A stretch of DNA of 17,343 bases from Streptomyces sp. NBS 14/10 (GTDB lineage: Bacteria; Actinomycetota; Actinomycetes; Streptomycetales; Streptomycetaceae), in contig NZ_NCSM01000060.1 in assembly GCF_002224125.1 (NCBI RefSeq), positions 636 to 17,978 on the forward strand, in the 5' to 3' direction. Positions 1 through 7,582 of the stretch are shown here, one piece after another (position 1 is the stretch's first letter; each line of letters opens with the position of its first letter). The notes beneath the pieces were generated by a model. The model saw nothing but the letters and a program-made list of their open reading frames with translations, had not been told where the DNA came from and did not search any database. A program made the position numbers and the translations under genes.

Positions 1-142
1 AGTACAGATATGCCGCTTGACCAGGAGCGATGATTATTCGAGCCTCACAGGCACAGCGATGAAAGCCACACCCAGCTCCCCTGGGTCCCCCAACCCTACG
101 AACGGCTGGAGCAACCCGAACAGGAAGGTAGAGCAGCGATGA

Positions 143-274
143 CTTTTCGAGCGGCACACCCTCGGACAACGGGTGCCGGACGGATTCACCGAACCCGGAC
201 CACCCACCGCCACCGACAACACTCGCGTCCATCGACACGATCGACTCGGCGGCCTCATCCACGAATACACGCAG
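143..274 (+). pseudogene. C-terminal relic of an integrase-core transposase
   Basis: This frame opens after a stop at 140-142 and reads through ERHTLGQRVPD to a segment containing VHRHDRLGGLIHEY. That resembles the extreme C-terminus of actinobacterial integrase-core (rve) transposases, which commonly end in a VHRHxxLxGLIxEY-type motif. The frameshifted transposase at 8278-9356 also ends in [12 protein letters not shown]. No catalytic core, start codon or ribosome site belongs to it, and the frame runs on to a stop at 359-361 without family resemblance. It is best read as the tail of a decayed insertion sequence whose rest lies left of the window or is lost. The match is from memory of the family, so the call is moderate. 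Confidence 0.45.
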
Positions 275-545
275 GGTCGCATAGGTGACACCGTTTCCGG
301 CACTCACACGGTCCACGGAGGCCGAGCCCGAAGAAAAAGTGTGCCAGGCGAGCGAGGGTGACGTCACCGATGTGTGCGTGCCTGGGGTCGAGAACCGCTT
401 GCTTGCCGCACAAGCGAGGTGTCGTCGAGTGGAAGACATCTCGCGGTGATACTCGTGGCCTCGTGCTTCCATCTGACGTCGTTGAGGGGCTTCGTGGCAG
501 CAGTACGGTCTCCTCGTCGACGGGACCGCCGACAGCGGTTTGTCA
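275..545. other. No recognisable gene
   Basis: Between the transposase relic and the 3' end of the helicase gene there are only short open frames without ribosome sites or family resemblance. No convincing terminator hairpin for the helicase gene was found in this stretch. Confidence 0.5.
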
Positions 546-3146
546 TCACGCCGGCGGGAAGATAGCGGTTACGTCGTCTGCGGTGATGAGCCGCCCACGA
601 GAGGGTGCGAGCAGCTTGCCCAGCCAGCCGTCCTCTTGTGGCAGGAGAGCCTCGATCCGTGTGCGGGCTTCACCGCGTGCTTCGGCGTTGTTGTCACCGC
701 ACAGTGCGTCGTACTGACGGAGCCTGTCGGCAAGCCCGTCGTAGAGCCTCACAGCCGCACCGTGGTTGACCAACACGATCTTGTCGTGGGCCGCTTCGGC
801 AGCGTCGTCCTTGGTGGTGGTCGCCGGGGTGAGCAGACAGCCGAAGACGCGGGTCTTCGCGGAGCGCCTGGTCTCGACCTCGATCTGCCCGAGCAACTGG
901 TTCACGTCGCCGCGGATGAGCGGCCTGGGCTCGCCCTTTGGGACGGTCTTGACCTCCCAGACGCGGCGCTCGGCGCGCTTGACGGTGGACCACGTCCAGC
1001 GGCAGTCCGTGGCGCTCTGCTCCCGCTTGGGTGGGCGTTCGCCGCTGGCGCCCACGAGGCGGGCGAGCCTGGTCAACCCTTCGCACTGTTGATCATGGCT
1101 ACCGGTGAGCAGGGCGCGCCCCTCGGAGAGGACGCGGTCGAGCCGGACACCGGTTTCACGGCGCCACTCGTCCCAGGCAAGGAAGAACCGGTCGGTGTCA
1201 TCAGCGGTCTGTTCGTAGCCTCCGAGGTCGGCGACAGTGCGAGCCAGACGGCGGAACCAGGTGGTGCGTGGGCCGTCGGCGGTGGCGTCCTCCAGCGCCT
1301 TGCGTGCGGCAGCCAGGTCGTGGGGGCGTCCTCGGTCGAAGTGGGCGTGGGCCTCCACGTAGCGCCAGAACGCCGCGTGTTCGGTTTCTCCGGCCAAGCA
1401 GAGTTGGGCGGCAGCTGCGCTCGCCTTCTTGGCCGCTCCCGCGTGGTCGCCGAGCCAGAGGTCCGTCGCTGCAGAGACCTCATCGTCCGCACTAGAGACG
1501 TCGCCGCTCCCACTGGCGTTGCGGCCGGGCCGCACCTTGCGACGAGGCCCCGCCGGGGCTGTGGCCCCGGCGTCTGCGGGCGTCTGCGTGGCTGGTTGCC
1601 AGAAGGCGGTGCAGGCTCGCAGTGTGCCCTCCCAGCCCTGGTCGTAGATCTCCAAGGCGGTGCGGATTGTGGGTTCGGTGCCGACGGGGATCGACTTGCG
1701 GACTGCCGGGTCGGCGAGTATCTGGGCGAAGCTCGGGTCCAGTCCGAGGTAGAGGGAGCGGTCGGTCGGTTCGCGATTGGCACGGCCCAGTGCCTGGGTG
1801 ACTCGTTGGCCGACGCGGTGGCGCATGAAGCTGGCGTCGCCGAGATAGGCAACGACGAACCGTTCGAACTCGCTGCTGGCCTGCGGGACCGTGGTGATGA
1901 CGACCAGCTTGCACAGGTCGCCCGCGAGGTTGAGCCCGTCATAGCGGCCAGCGGTGATCAGGTGTCCGTTCACGACTCGGCTCCAGGTGTCGACCATCGA
2001 GTCGTCGCCGGGACGAAGACGGTAGACCTGCTGCCCAGCGGCGGCGAGGGTCTCCTGAAGGGTGTCAGCCTCGGCGTGGCTGGCGCACAACCAGGCGGCT
2101 CGACCGCCGGCCGCTCGGGCTTGGGCGAGAGCCCAGCCGAGGACGTTCTGATCGAAGGGGTGTTCGGCGCTGGGGTTCAGCACCAGCAGTCGCTCGCCCG
2201 TCGTGCCTGACGGCAGCGGTGTGACGGTGGTCAGGCGGGTTACCGGCCCGCCACCGATTCGCCGCTGAAGGTCGTCCATCGAGCCAAGGGTGGCCGACAG
2301 GTAGATCCGCTGCTTGGCCCGGCTGTACTGCGTGTTGAGCGCAGTCGGCGGGTGGTAGGGGCGGATCTCGATGCCGGAGGGGCCGATGAGGACTCCGCAT
2401 TGGGTGAGATGGTCGCGGACGGTGGGCCAGACATACCTCGCCTCGTCCTTGATGTCGCGGTCTGTGACGAGAGGCGATGCCTCGATGGCGTCCCGCATCG
2501 GACCCGAGATCGCGTCCCAGTCCCGGAAGGACAGCAGTTCGGGTGGGGTGCCGGGCCGGGCAGTGCCGTCGAGCATCGCGCGCAGGCCGGGGTAGGCGTC
2601 GGTGTGCGCCACCACCAGCTCGCAGATCGTCTGGTAGAGCTGGCGAGCGGGGCCGAGCTTGTCGGGGATCCGTAGGGTCTGCAACCCGCTGAGCGGCTGC
2701 TCGGCGAGATGGGCGTCGTCGAAGATGACGAGGTCGGCGGGCTGTGGGACGGGACTGCTGTTGAAGTAGACCCAATAGTTCATCACACCGACAGCCTGCG
2801 CCTGGTGGTAGTCGTCGAGCTTGGCGCCGCCGTAGTCCTTCGAAGCGAAGCGGACGACCTCCAGTCCCAACGCTTCGGCTTCCTCTTCGACTCGCTCGGC
2901 GAGTTGCCGGGTACCGGTCAGGTAGGCCACCGACCACCCGCGTGTGAGGGAGTGATCGGCGATCAGCAACGCCAGCAGCGTCTTGCCCTCGCCGGTGGGC
3001 ATCTCGATGGCCAGGTCTGTAGCATCAAGGTGCTGCTCCGCGTACGCCGCGAGGACCTGACGCTGACCAGGCCGAAGCTCAGTGAACCTCGCCGATCCGA
3101 AATCCATCAGGTTCTGTTCGAAGTCCGGCTTCGCTGCGTTTACCAC
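546..3146 (-). CDS. XPD/DinG-like superfamily 2 helicase with a candidate C-terminal PD-(D/E)XK nuclease domain
   Basis: This 866-residue protein starts at a GTG preceded by a GGGGAG ribosome site about eight bases upstream. Its N-terminal half has ordered helicase motifs: Walker A PTGEGKT (residues 50-56), motif II DDAH (143-146), motif III LSATLGS (about 282-288), a GRYDGLNLAGD segment near 400 that fits motif V, and motif VI QALGRANR (about 451-458). PTGxGKT, a DEAH-like motif II and QxxGRxxR are typical of the XPD/DinG branch of ATP-dependent DNA helicases. I see no four-cysteine iron-sulphur cluster. A low-complexity Pro/Ala/Gly linker lies around 520-560 and an alpha-helical middle follows. 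The C-terminus contains D714CRW, WEVKT (E731, K733) and DVNQLLGQ (Q750, Q754), which fits a PD-(D/E)XK nuclease core with a trailing glutamine helix. The helicase call is firm; the nuclease call is inference. It probably remodels and cuts DNA, possibly in phage or plasmid defence. The neighbouring IS lies 105 bases upstream of its start. Confidence 0.8.
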   Translation of the reverse strand: MVNAAKPDFEQNLMDFGSARFTELRPGQRQVLAAYAEQHLDATDLAIEMPTGEGKTLLALLIADHSLTRGWSVAYLTGTRQLAERVEEEAEALGLEVVRFASKDYGGAKLDDYHQAQAVGVMNYWVYFNSSPVPQPADLVIFDDAHLAEQPLSGLQTLRIPDKLGPARQLYQTICELVVAHTDAYPGLRAMLDGTARPGTPPELLSFRDWDAISGPMRDAIEASPLVTDRDIKDEARYVWPTVRDHLTQCGVLIGPSGIEIRPYHPPTALNTQYSRAKQRIYLSATLGSMDDLQRRIGGGPVTRLTTVTPLPSGTTGERLLVLNPSAEHPFDQNVLGWALAQARAAGGRAAWLCASHAEADTLQETLAAAGQQVYRLRPGDDSMVDTWSRVVNGHLITAGRYDGLNLAGDLCKLVVITTVPQASSEFERFVVAYLGDASFMRHRVGQRVTQALGRANREPTDRSLYLGLDPSFAQILADPAVRKSIPVGTEPTIRTALEIYDQGWEGTLRACTAFWQPATQTPADAGATAPAGPRRKVRPGRNASGSGDVSSADDEVSAATDLWLGDHAGAAKKASAAAAQLCLAGETEHAAFWRYVEAHAHFDRGRPHDLAAARKALEDATADGPRTTWFRRLARTVADLGGYEQTADDTDRFFLAWDEWRRETGVRLDRVLSEGRALLTGSHDQQCEGLTRLARLVGASGERPPKREQSATDCRWTWSTVKRAERRVWEVKTVPKGEPRPLIRGDVNQLLGQIEVETRRSAKTRVFGCLLTPATTTKDDAAEAAHDKIVLVNHGAAVRLYDGLADRLRQYDALCGDNNAEARGEARTRIEALLPQEDGWLGKLLAPSRGRLITADDVTAIFPPA

Positions 3147-3173
3147 CGTTCACTCCCCACTCGTAAGGTGTGA

Positions 3174-3206
3174 ACTCTACGGCGCTGGGTGCTGACCCGG
3201 CAGCGC
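3174..3206 (-). promoter_or_regulatory. Candidate -10 box and overlapping dyad upstream of the helicase gene
   Basis: On the minus strand a TAGAGT hexamer (3174-3179) fits an actinobacterial -10 box 28 bases upstream of the GTG start. Directly upstream of it lies an imperfect dyad (3182-3206) with outer arms GCGCTG/CAGCGC, where a -35 to -10 spacer or operator would be. No good -35 hexamer is visible, so this is a weak prediction. Confidence 0.25.
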
Positions 3207-3251
3207 TATTTCCATCTGCGTGGCGCGGTGAACGGAACGAAGAGTCAACTA

Positions 3252-3266
3252 GGGTCCGTCTTCAAA
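3252..3266 (+). repeat. Left terminal inverted repeat of the IS5-type element
   Basis: GGGTCCGTCTTCAAA here matches the reverse complement of 4151-4165 at 14 of 15 positions. The same end sequence recurs at the right end of the relic at 7568-7582. Confidence 0.85.
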
Positions 3267-3276
3267 GATCATCCGG

Positions 3277-4155
3277 TTGGTGGATCATGGTGCCGTGGTA
3301 CATCGTCATGAACTCACTGACCAGGATTGGGAGTTACTCGCTCCGCTGATACCCCGGGCCGCAACGGGCCGGCCTCGCGTGGAGGACCGGCAGGTCATCA
3401 ATGGGATGGTCTACAAGATCCGCGCCGGGATCTCCTGGCGTGACCTGCCGGAACGCTACGGGCCGTGGAAGACCGTGTACACCCGCTTCCGCCGCTACGC
3501 CCTCGCCGGAGTGTTCACTCAAGCCCTCCAGCAGATCCAGGTTCGCGCGGACGCGGAGGGCGATATCGACTGGCTGGTGCAGATCGACTCCACCGTCGTC
3601 CGCGCCCACCAGCATGCCGCCGCCACCGGCCGAAAAGGGGGCGGCAGCGGCGACGAACCGGACGATCACGCCCTCGGCCGATCACGAGGCGGACTGACCA
3701 CCAAAATCCATCTCGCCTGCGACGGCAAGGGCCGCCCACTCGCGATCCTGCTGACGCCCGGCCAACGCCATGACAGTGTCTGCGCACGCCCTCTTCTGGA
3801 ACGGATCCGTGTTCCCCGCACCGGCCCGGGCCGGCCGCGCTGCAGGCCCGACCAGGTCATCGCAGACAAGGCCTACAGCTCCCGCGGCTTCCGCGCCTAC
3901 CTGCGAAAATGCGGTATTTCGCACACCATCCCCGAGAAGACCGACCAGCGACGGCACCGGCTGAGGCGCGCTGGCCACGGCGGCCGACCGCCAGGGTTCG
4001 ACCGGGAGACCTACCGGCGACGCAACATGATCGAGCGCTGCTTCAACCGGCTCAAGGGCTTCCGCGGTATCGCCACCAGATACGAAAAGACCGCCACTTC
4101 CTACGAAGCGGCGGTCGCCCTCGCATCGTTCCTGCTCTGGGCAAGATCCGTTTGA
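3277..4155 (+). CDS. IS5-type DDE transposase
   Basis: This 292-residue transposase catalyses cut-and-paste movement of the surrounding element. The N-terminus has the DUF4096-like segment LTDQDWELLAPLIP, followed by GISWRDLPERYGPWKTVYTRF. The catalytic triad can be placed at D104 (VQIDSTVVRAH), D197 (VIADKAYSSRGF) and E253 within the IS4/IS5 signature Y(2)R(3)E(6)K (Y246, R249, E253, K260). The length is normal for the group and the frame is uninterrupted, so it is likely active. The exact start is uncertain: a TTG at 3277 and a GTG at 3280 are both in frame and neither has a strong ribosome site, as is common in insertion sequences. The stop lies inside the right end of the element. Confidence 0.9.
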   Translation: MVDHGAVVHRHELTDQDWELLAPLIPRAATGRPRVEDRQVINGMVYKIRAGISWRDLPERYGPWKTVYTRFRRYALAGVFTQALQQIQVRADAEGDIDWLVQIDSTVVRAHQHAAATGRKGGGSGDEPDDHALGRSRGGLTTKIHLACDGKGRPLAILLTPGQRHDSVCARPLLERIRVPRTGPGRPRCRPDQVIADKAYSSRGFRAYLRKCGISHTIPEKTDQRRHRLRRAGHGGRPPGFDRETYRRRNMIERCFNRLKGFRGIATRYEKTATSYEAAVALASFLLWARSV

Positions 4156-4165
4156 AGACGGACCT
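4151..4165 (-). repeat. Right terminal inverted repeat of the IS5-type element
   Basis: TTTGAAGACGGACCT pairs with the left end at 14 of 15 positions. The transposase stop codon TGA (4153-4155) lies inside it. Confidence 0.85.
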
Positions 4166-4200
4166 TAGCGGCGGCCTTGTCGTACCTGAGGGCTCCTGGG

Positions 4201-5331
4201 TCAGCGATGGCTGCCGCTCGCCTTTTGCAACGCCCAGACGTAGAACCATTTGTCCTGCCGAAGGGAGCGAGGGCTGTTCTCCGCGGCGGCGTGGACGATA
4301 CCCCATAGTCCACCTCCGGCACCCAGCGCACCGATGGCCGCTTGCAGGGCGGGGCCGTACACAGCCACCAGAATCGCGCCCACCGATCCGATCGCCGCTC
4401 CGGTGACGGATACAGCTCGCTTTCTGCGGAGTGCGTCCATCTCTGTTCGAGCCGACCAGATCTGATCCTTGATCTCCAGTCCCAGCTTGGTCAGTTCGCG
4501 ATCGGGTTGGGTGTCGTCGAGTGCTATGTCCATGTCGAGAAAGCGCTGCCGAAGGAAGTCACGGAAGCGTGAGTACGCCCCGAACTCGTGCACCGTTATC
4601 TTACTGAAGTCGCGCAGACTGCACCCTTCGATGAATGGCAGGTTGATACGGAGGATAGGGCGTACGAATTGGCTCTTGAGCGGCTCGGCCCCGGAGGCGT
4701 CGACGGCTCGTCCGTCTCTCACCAAGTAGTCCATGACTCTGTCGCGCCGTTCGGAGTCTCGGAGACTCCACCACCTGATGCCGTTTCTGGTCAACGAATC
4801 CGTGGGAGGTCCATCGGTACCCGCATAGTCGATCGTTGTGAATCTCGGCAAATACCAGGCGAGACCTGCCTTCAGCAGCGGCTCCGCATCCAGTACCCAT
4901 TGACCGAGCATCTCCATGTCCGGGCAGTGAATCCCGTACCATGATTGGTGAGAGTCGTCGTAGACCGCAGTGCGAGCGCTTCGTGGGGCGCGGGAAGCAC
5001 TCTGGAGTCCGATCTCATGGAACTGATGGGTTGATTCATGCGAAAGGAGGAGCGTGTCGGAGACGAGAGCGACACGTTTGGTGAGGGCCGCCAGATCGCC
5101 ATGGTCACCACCGATCGAGAGTCCGACGTAGAACCTCGCGCGAGACAGGCGTTTGTCGTCCACCAGGCCGGAGCTCCGAACGAGCCCTTCCGTTCGCCAG
5201 AGCGATGCAGCGTAATCACGCGCAACGGTCTGCGCGTCGACTCTTTTCGCGTCAGGAAGATCATTGAAGAACTCCTGCATGCGCCTGGCCACGACTTTGT
5301 TCTGTAGGGGACGGCCTCTACGGAGAAACAT
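4201..5331 (-). CDS. Unrecognised protein with an HExxH motif and C-terminal membrane hairpin
   Basis: I do not recognise this family. The start chosen is the ATG at 5331, giving 376 residues, because it follows the stop of the upstream WD40 gene by 16 bases; a longer frame back to 5571 would run through that gene. Residues 98-102 read HESTH inside LLLSHESTHQFHE, which fits the HExxH zinc-protease signature, but I cannot place a third metal ligand, so it may be chance. Tryptophan-rich segments occupy about 130-200. The C-terminus has two hydrophobic stretches (about 306-326 and 328-350) separated by a proline-containing turn, like a membrane hairpin, and then a short polar tail. A counted sample, 4501-4560, has 34 of 60 G or C, against 47 of 60 for 10561-10620 in the Tn3 gene, suggesting separate origin. 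It is probably translated with the WD40 protein. The stop lies 35 bases from the IS, which has not truncated it. Confidence 0.7.
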   Translation of the reverse strand: MFLRRGRPLQNKVVARRMQEFFNDLPDAKRVDAQTVARDYAASLWRTEGLVRSSGLVDDKRLSRARFYVGLSIGGDHGDLAALTKRVALVSDTLLLSHESTHQFHEIGLQSASRAPRSARTAVYDDSHQSWYGIHCPDMEMLGQWVLDAEPLLKAGLAWYLPRFTTIDYAGTDGPPTDSLTRNGIRWWSLRDSERRDRVMDYLVRDGRAVDASGAEPLKSQFVRPILRINLPFIEGCSLRDFSKITVHEFGAYSRFRDFLRQRFLDMDIALDDTQPDRELTKLGLEIKDQIWSARTEMDALRRKRAVSVTGAAIGSVGAILVAVYGPALQAAIGALGAGGGLWGIVHAAAENSPRSLRQDKWFYVWALQKASGSHR

Positions 5332-5347
5332 GATTCCGGTCCTGAAC

Positions 5348-7318
5348 TTAGGCGTCAGAGGGGTTCCAGCGCTGGTCATAGGCGGCGACCATTGGATGAT
5401 CACGCCACCGTACGAGGGCACTGACGAGGTCCAGGCAAGTCCGTTCGCCAGCAAGTGGTTTCGCCTCGGAATCCTTGAATTGCCCAAGGTGCGCGAGTTG
5501 GATGTAGGCAAGAGGAAGATGGCTGAGGTCGCGGAGGCGTTCGTCCCAGAGCTGCCACAGAGTGAGGACACCCTCGTCGTCGGCGGTCACGACACTCCGG
5601 CCGTCCGCGGACGCGGAGAGCCGTTTCACGGAGGCTCCGCTGTCGTCCGTCAGAACGCCTTCTGTCCGCGCGCTGGGCAGTCTCCACAGGTGAACCCCGG
5701 CCCCGGCATGGCCGAATCCGGCGAGGAGGTCGCCCTCGGCGAGAGTTCGCAAGCAATCCATCTTGGCGCCAGGGCCGAAAAGGAGATCCCGGATGCCACC
5801 GGACGACCGCCAGAGCTGAATTCCGTCTGCGCCGCGGCCGGCCAGGATCGTGCCATCGGGAGTACCGGTGACTTCTCCGACCGCGTGGCCAAGGACCCTG
5901 GGCTTCGACGGCAGCAGATCCACAAAGCTCCACGCCTCGACCAGGCCGCCGCCGACCCCTGCGGCGATGACACCTCCTCGCGTGGGCAGCAGAACGCCTC
6001 CCACGGTGTTCACTGAATGCAGTCGCTTCAGTAGCTTTCCGTTCCACAGCCGCCACATGAGGATGGCTCCACCGACATGCCCGGAGACCAACGTGCCATT
6101 GGCGGACGCGGTCAGGCAGGTCACGGCGTCGTTGGTACCGACCAGACTGCCGGCCCAGGCGCCGGAGGGCAGGTGCCACAGATGGACCGCCCCGGTCCGG
6201 TCGCCCATGGCGAGAAATTTTCCGTCCGGGGTGACCAACATGTCGTTGACTCGTCCCTTGACCGGTCCCCTGAGAAAGCCGAGGCGTTTCCCGGAGGGGA
6301 GCTCCCAGAGACTCGCGGCCACCGGAGGTTCGGCCGACATCGGTCGCGGCCAGGGGTCGTAATTACGGTGTTCGGTGACGAGCAACCGGCTGTCGGGCGT
6401 CACGGCGAGACGCCATCCCTGAGCCTCTCCCCGAGGGATCGCGCTCTGCTCCTCACCCGAGGGGATCGCCCACATACGTACACGGCCGTCCGCGTTGACA
6501 ATGACGCGCAAGCCGTCAGGTGTCACCGTCACATTCCGGATGCCATCCTGGATCTTGGCCAGTCGGGTCGGTTCGGCGGGGACCCAGCCGTCCTGCACCA
6601 CGGCCCGGTCGGCCCGCAACAGGGCCTGCAACTCGGCGAATGCCCGGCGCTCGACCGGATCGTCGGGGGTCCAGCCTGCCGCGTCGAGCAGGCGAAGCAG
6701 TTGTGCCGCCCGCACCGGCGGGGCCGCGAACACCAGCCGCCACAGGGCGTCCCGCTGCTCAGTGGCGTCGAGTATCGCGGCAAGAGCCGACCACTCGGGG
6801 TCGGTCAGGCCACCGAACTGGACGGCGCTTCGACCCCGGACGAGCGCATGCGCCCACTCCAGACACGTCGTGGCACGAGCGCACTCAGCCACGCGCCCGC
6901 GAACCGTCCCGTCAGCGTGCTCATGCACGTCCCGCAGTGCGGCCCCGGTCGGGTCGAGACTCCGGTAGCGCTCCATGTCGCCGGTCAGGAAGAACACCAC
7001 GGCGCGATACGGAGCACGGGAATGCTCGTAGCCATCAGCCTTGATCAGCTCGGCGATCTCCGGCTCGCCGGTCGCCAGGAGCGCATCACACACGGCGTCC
7101 ACCAGATCCTGATCACCGAGCCCCTTGATCGCGGCATAGGCCATGTCAGCCACTCGTGCGTCGGATATGAAGACGGCTGGGGAACATGCCAACACCGTCA
7201 GCGTCCGCACCGCTGCGGGGGTTCGCGCTCTCACGAGTCGTCGCGTGGCCCGTCGTCGCACCCATCGCCAGCGTGACCTCGCCCGTTCGGCCAACAGGTC
7301 GACCTCGTCATCGTCCAT
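5348..7318 (-). CDS. HEAT-like/WD40 beta-propeller protein
   Basis: This 656-residue protein starts at an ATG with a strong GGAGG ribosome site four bases upstream. The first 250 residues are alpha-helical and basic near the start, and resemble HEAT- or armadillo-type scaffolds. From about 255 to 610 the sequence repeats a WD40 blade pattern of TPDG...(V/L)xLWxLPSG. Eight blade-ending motifs are visible: RMWAIPSG (281), SLWELPSG (337), HLWHLPSG (379), LMWRLWNG (420), EAWSF (461), QLWRSSGG (501), HLWRLPSA (543) and TLWQLWDE (587), enough for a seven- or eight-bladed propeller. It has no signal peptide, kinase, NTPase or protease motif, so a cytoplasmic scaffold or sensor role is likely. It is the first gene of an operon with the HExxH/membrane gene. 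The pairing suggests the propeller recruits or controls that partner, which is inference. Confidence 0.85.
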   Translation of the reverse strand: MDDDEVDLLAERARSRWRWVRRRATRRLVRARTPAAVRTLTVLACSPAVFISDARVADMAYAAIKGLGDQDLVDAVCDALLATGEPEIAELIKADGYEHSRAPYRAVVFFLTGDMERYRSLDPTGAALRDVHEHADGTVRGRVAECARATTCLEWAHALVRGRSAVQFGGLTDPEWSALAAILDATEQRDALWRLVFAAPPVRAAQLLRLLDAAGWTPDDPVERRAFAELQALLRADRAVVQDGWVPAEPTRLAKIQDGIRNVTVTPDGLRVIVNADGRVRMWAIPSGEEQSAIPRGEAQGWRLAVTPDSRLLVTEHRNYDPWPRPMSAEPPVAASLWELPSGKRLGFLRGPVKGRVNDMLVTPDGKFLAMGDRTGAVHLWHLPSGAWAGSLVGTNDAVTCLTASANGTLVSGHVGGAILMWRLWNGKLLKRLHSVNTVGGVLLPTRGGVIAAGVGGGLVEAWSFVDLLPSKPRVLGHAVGEVTGTPDGTILAGRGADGIQLWRSSGGIRDLLFGPGAKMDCLRTLAEGDLLAGFGHAGAGVHLWRLPSARTEGVLTDDSGASVKRLSASADGRSVVTADDEGVLTLWQLWDERLRDLSHLPLAYIQLAHLGQFKDSEAKPLAGERTCLDLVSALVRWRDHPMVAAYDQRWNPSDA

Positions 7319-7430
7319 CGTCCTCCGATCAGAATTGCCAGCGCACTTGGCTCACTCGCTCCCCTCCATGTCGTCATGATGTCTCCGTGGCTCGTGGCTT
7401 ACACCTGAGTGCGGATCTGCAGATACTTCG
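7319..7430 (-). promoter_or_regulatory. Leader region of the WD40 operon
   Basis: The operon's promoter should lie here, between its ATG and the IS5 relic. Apart from the GGAGG ribosome site at the 3' end of the leader I see no clear -35/-10 pair. Confidence 0.3.
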
Positions 7431-7582
7431 CCACCAACTCACCGTTCAGACGCCGGAGTTACGCGCTCTGCTGATACCCCGGGCGGTCGCCACCAGGTAC
7501 GCCAAGACCGCCACCACCTACGAGGCAGCTGTCGGTCTCGCGTCGTTCGAGCTCAGGGCAAGGTCCGTTTGAAGACGGACCC
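7431..7582 (+). mobile_element. Internally deleted relic of an IS5-type element
   Basis: The stretch encodes the start of an IS5-type transposase (residues like HQLT...ELRALLIPRA) fused in frame to its last 28 residues (VATRYAKTATTYEAAVGLASF...RARSV). It finishes with the same TGA-containing right end, TTTGAAGACGGACCC, and an adjacent TA (7583-7584). Compared with the intact copy about 700 bases are missing, with the joint in a shared GC-rich run just after ATACCCCGGGC. The expected left end is not visible: the similarity fades near 7431. Base differences show it is a related but older copy, not a recent duplicate. It cannot encode an active transposase, but its right end could still be recognised. 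Confidence 0.82.

Larger units (their letters stand above)
3252..4165 (+). mobile_element. Intact IS5-type insertion sequence (914 bp)
   Basis: The element is bounded by 15-bp inverted ends that differ only at the outermost base. A TA dinucleotide flanks each end (3250-3251 and 4166-4167), consistent with the two-base TA target duplication of the IS427-type IS5 subgroup. It holds one transposase gene reading rightwards, opposite to the genes on either side. It sits between the helicase gene and the HExxH/membrane gene, and its removal would leave about 139 bases between them. It appears recent: the ends and reading frame are intact. Confidence 0.88.

Noticed and set aside
540..2210. Long plus-strand open frame opposite the helicase gene
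   Set aside because: Low-complexity Gly/Val/Ala translation, no ribosome site, and the opposite strand has ordered helicase motifs.
5332..5571. N-terminal extension of the HExxH protein back to 5571
   Set aside because: It lies wholly inside the WD40 coding region, is of unlike composition, and the ATG at 5331 sits 16 bases after the WD40 stop.
6077..7276. Plus-strand open frame opposite the WD40 gene
   Set aside because: No family resemblance and no start signal; the WD40 repeats on the minus strand explain the long openness.
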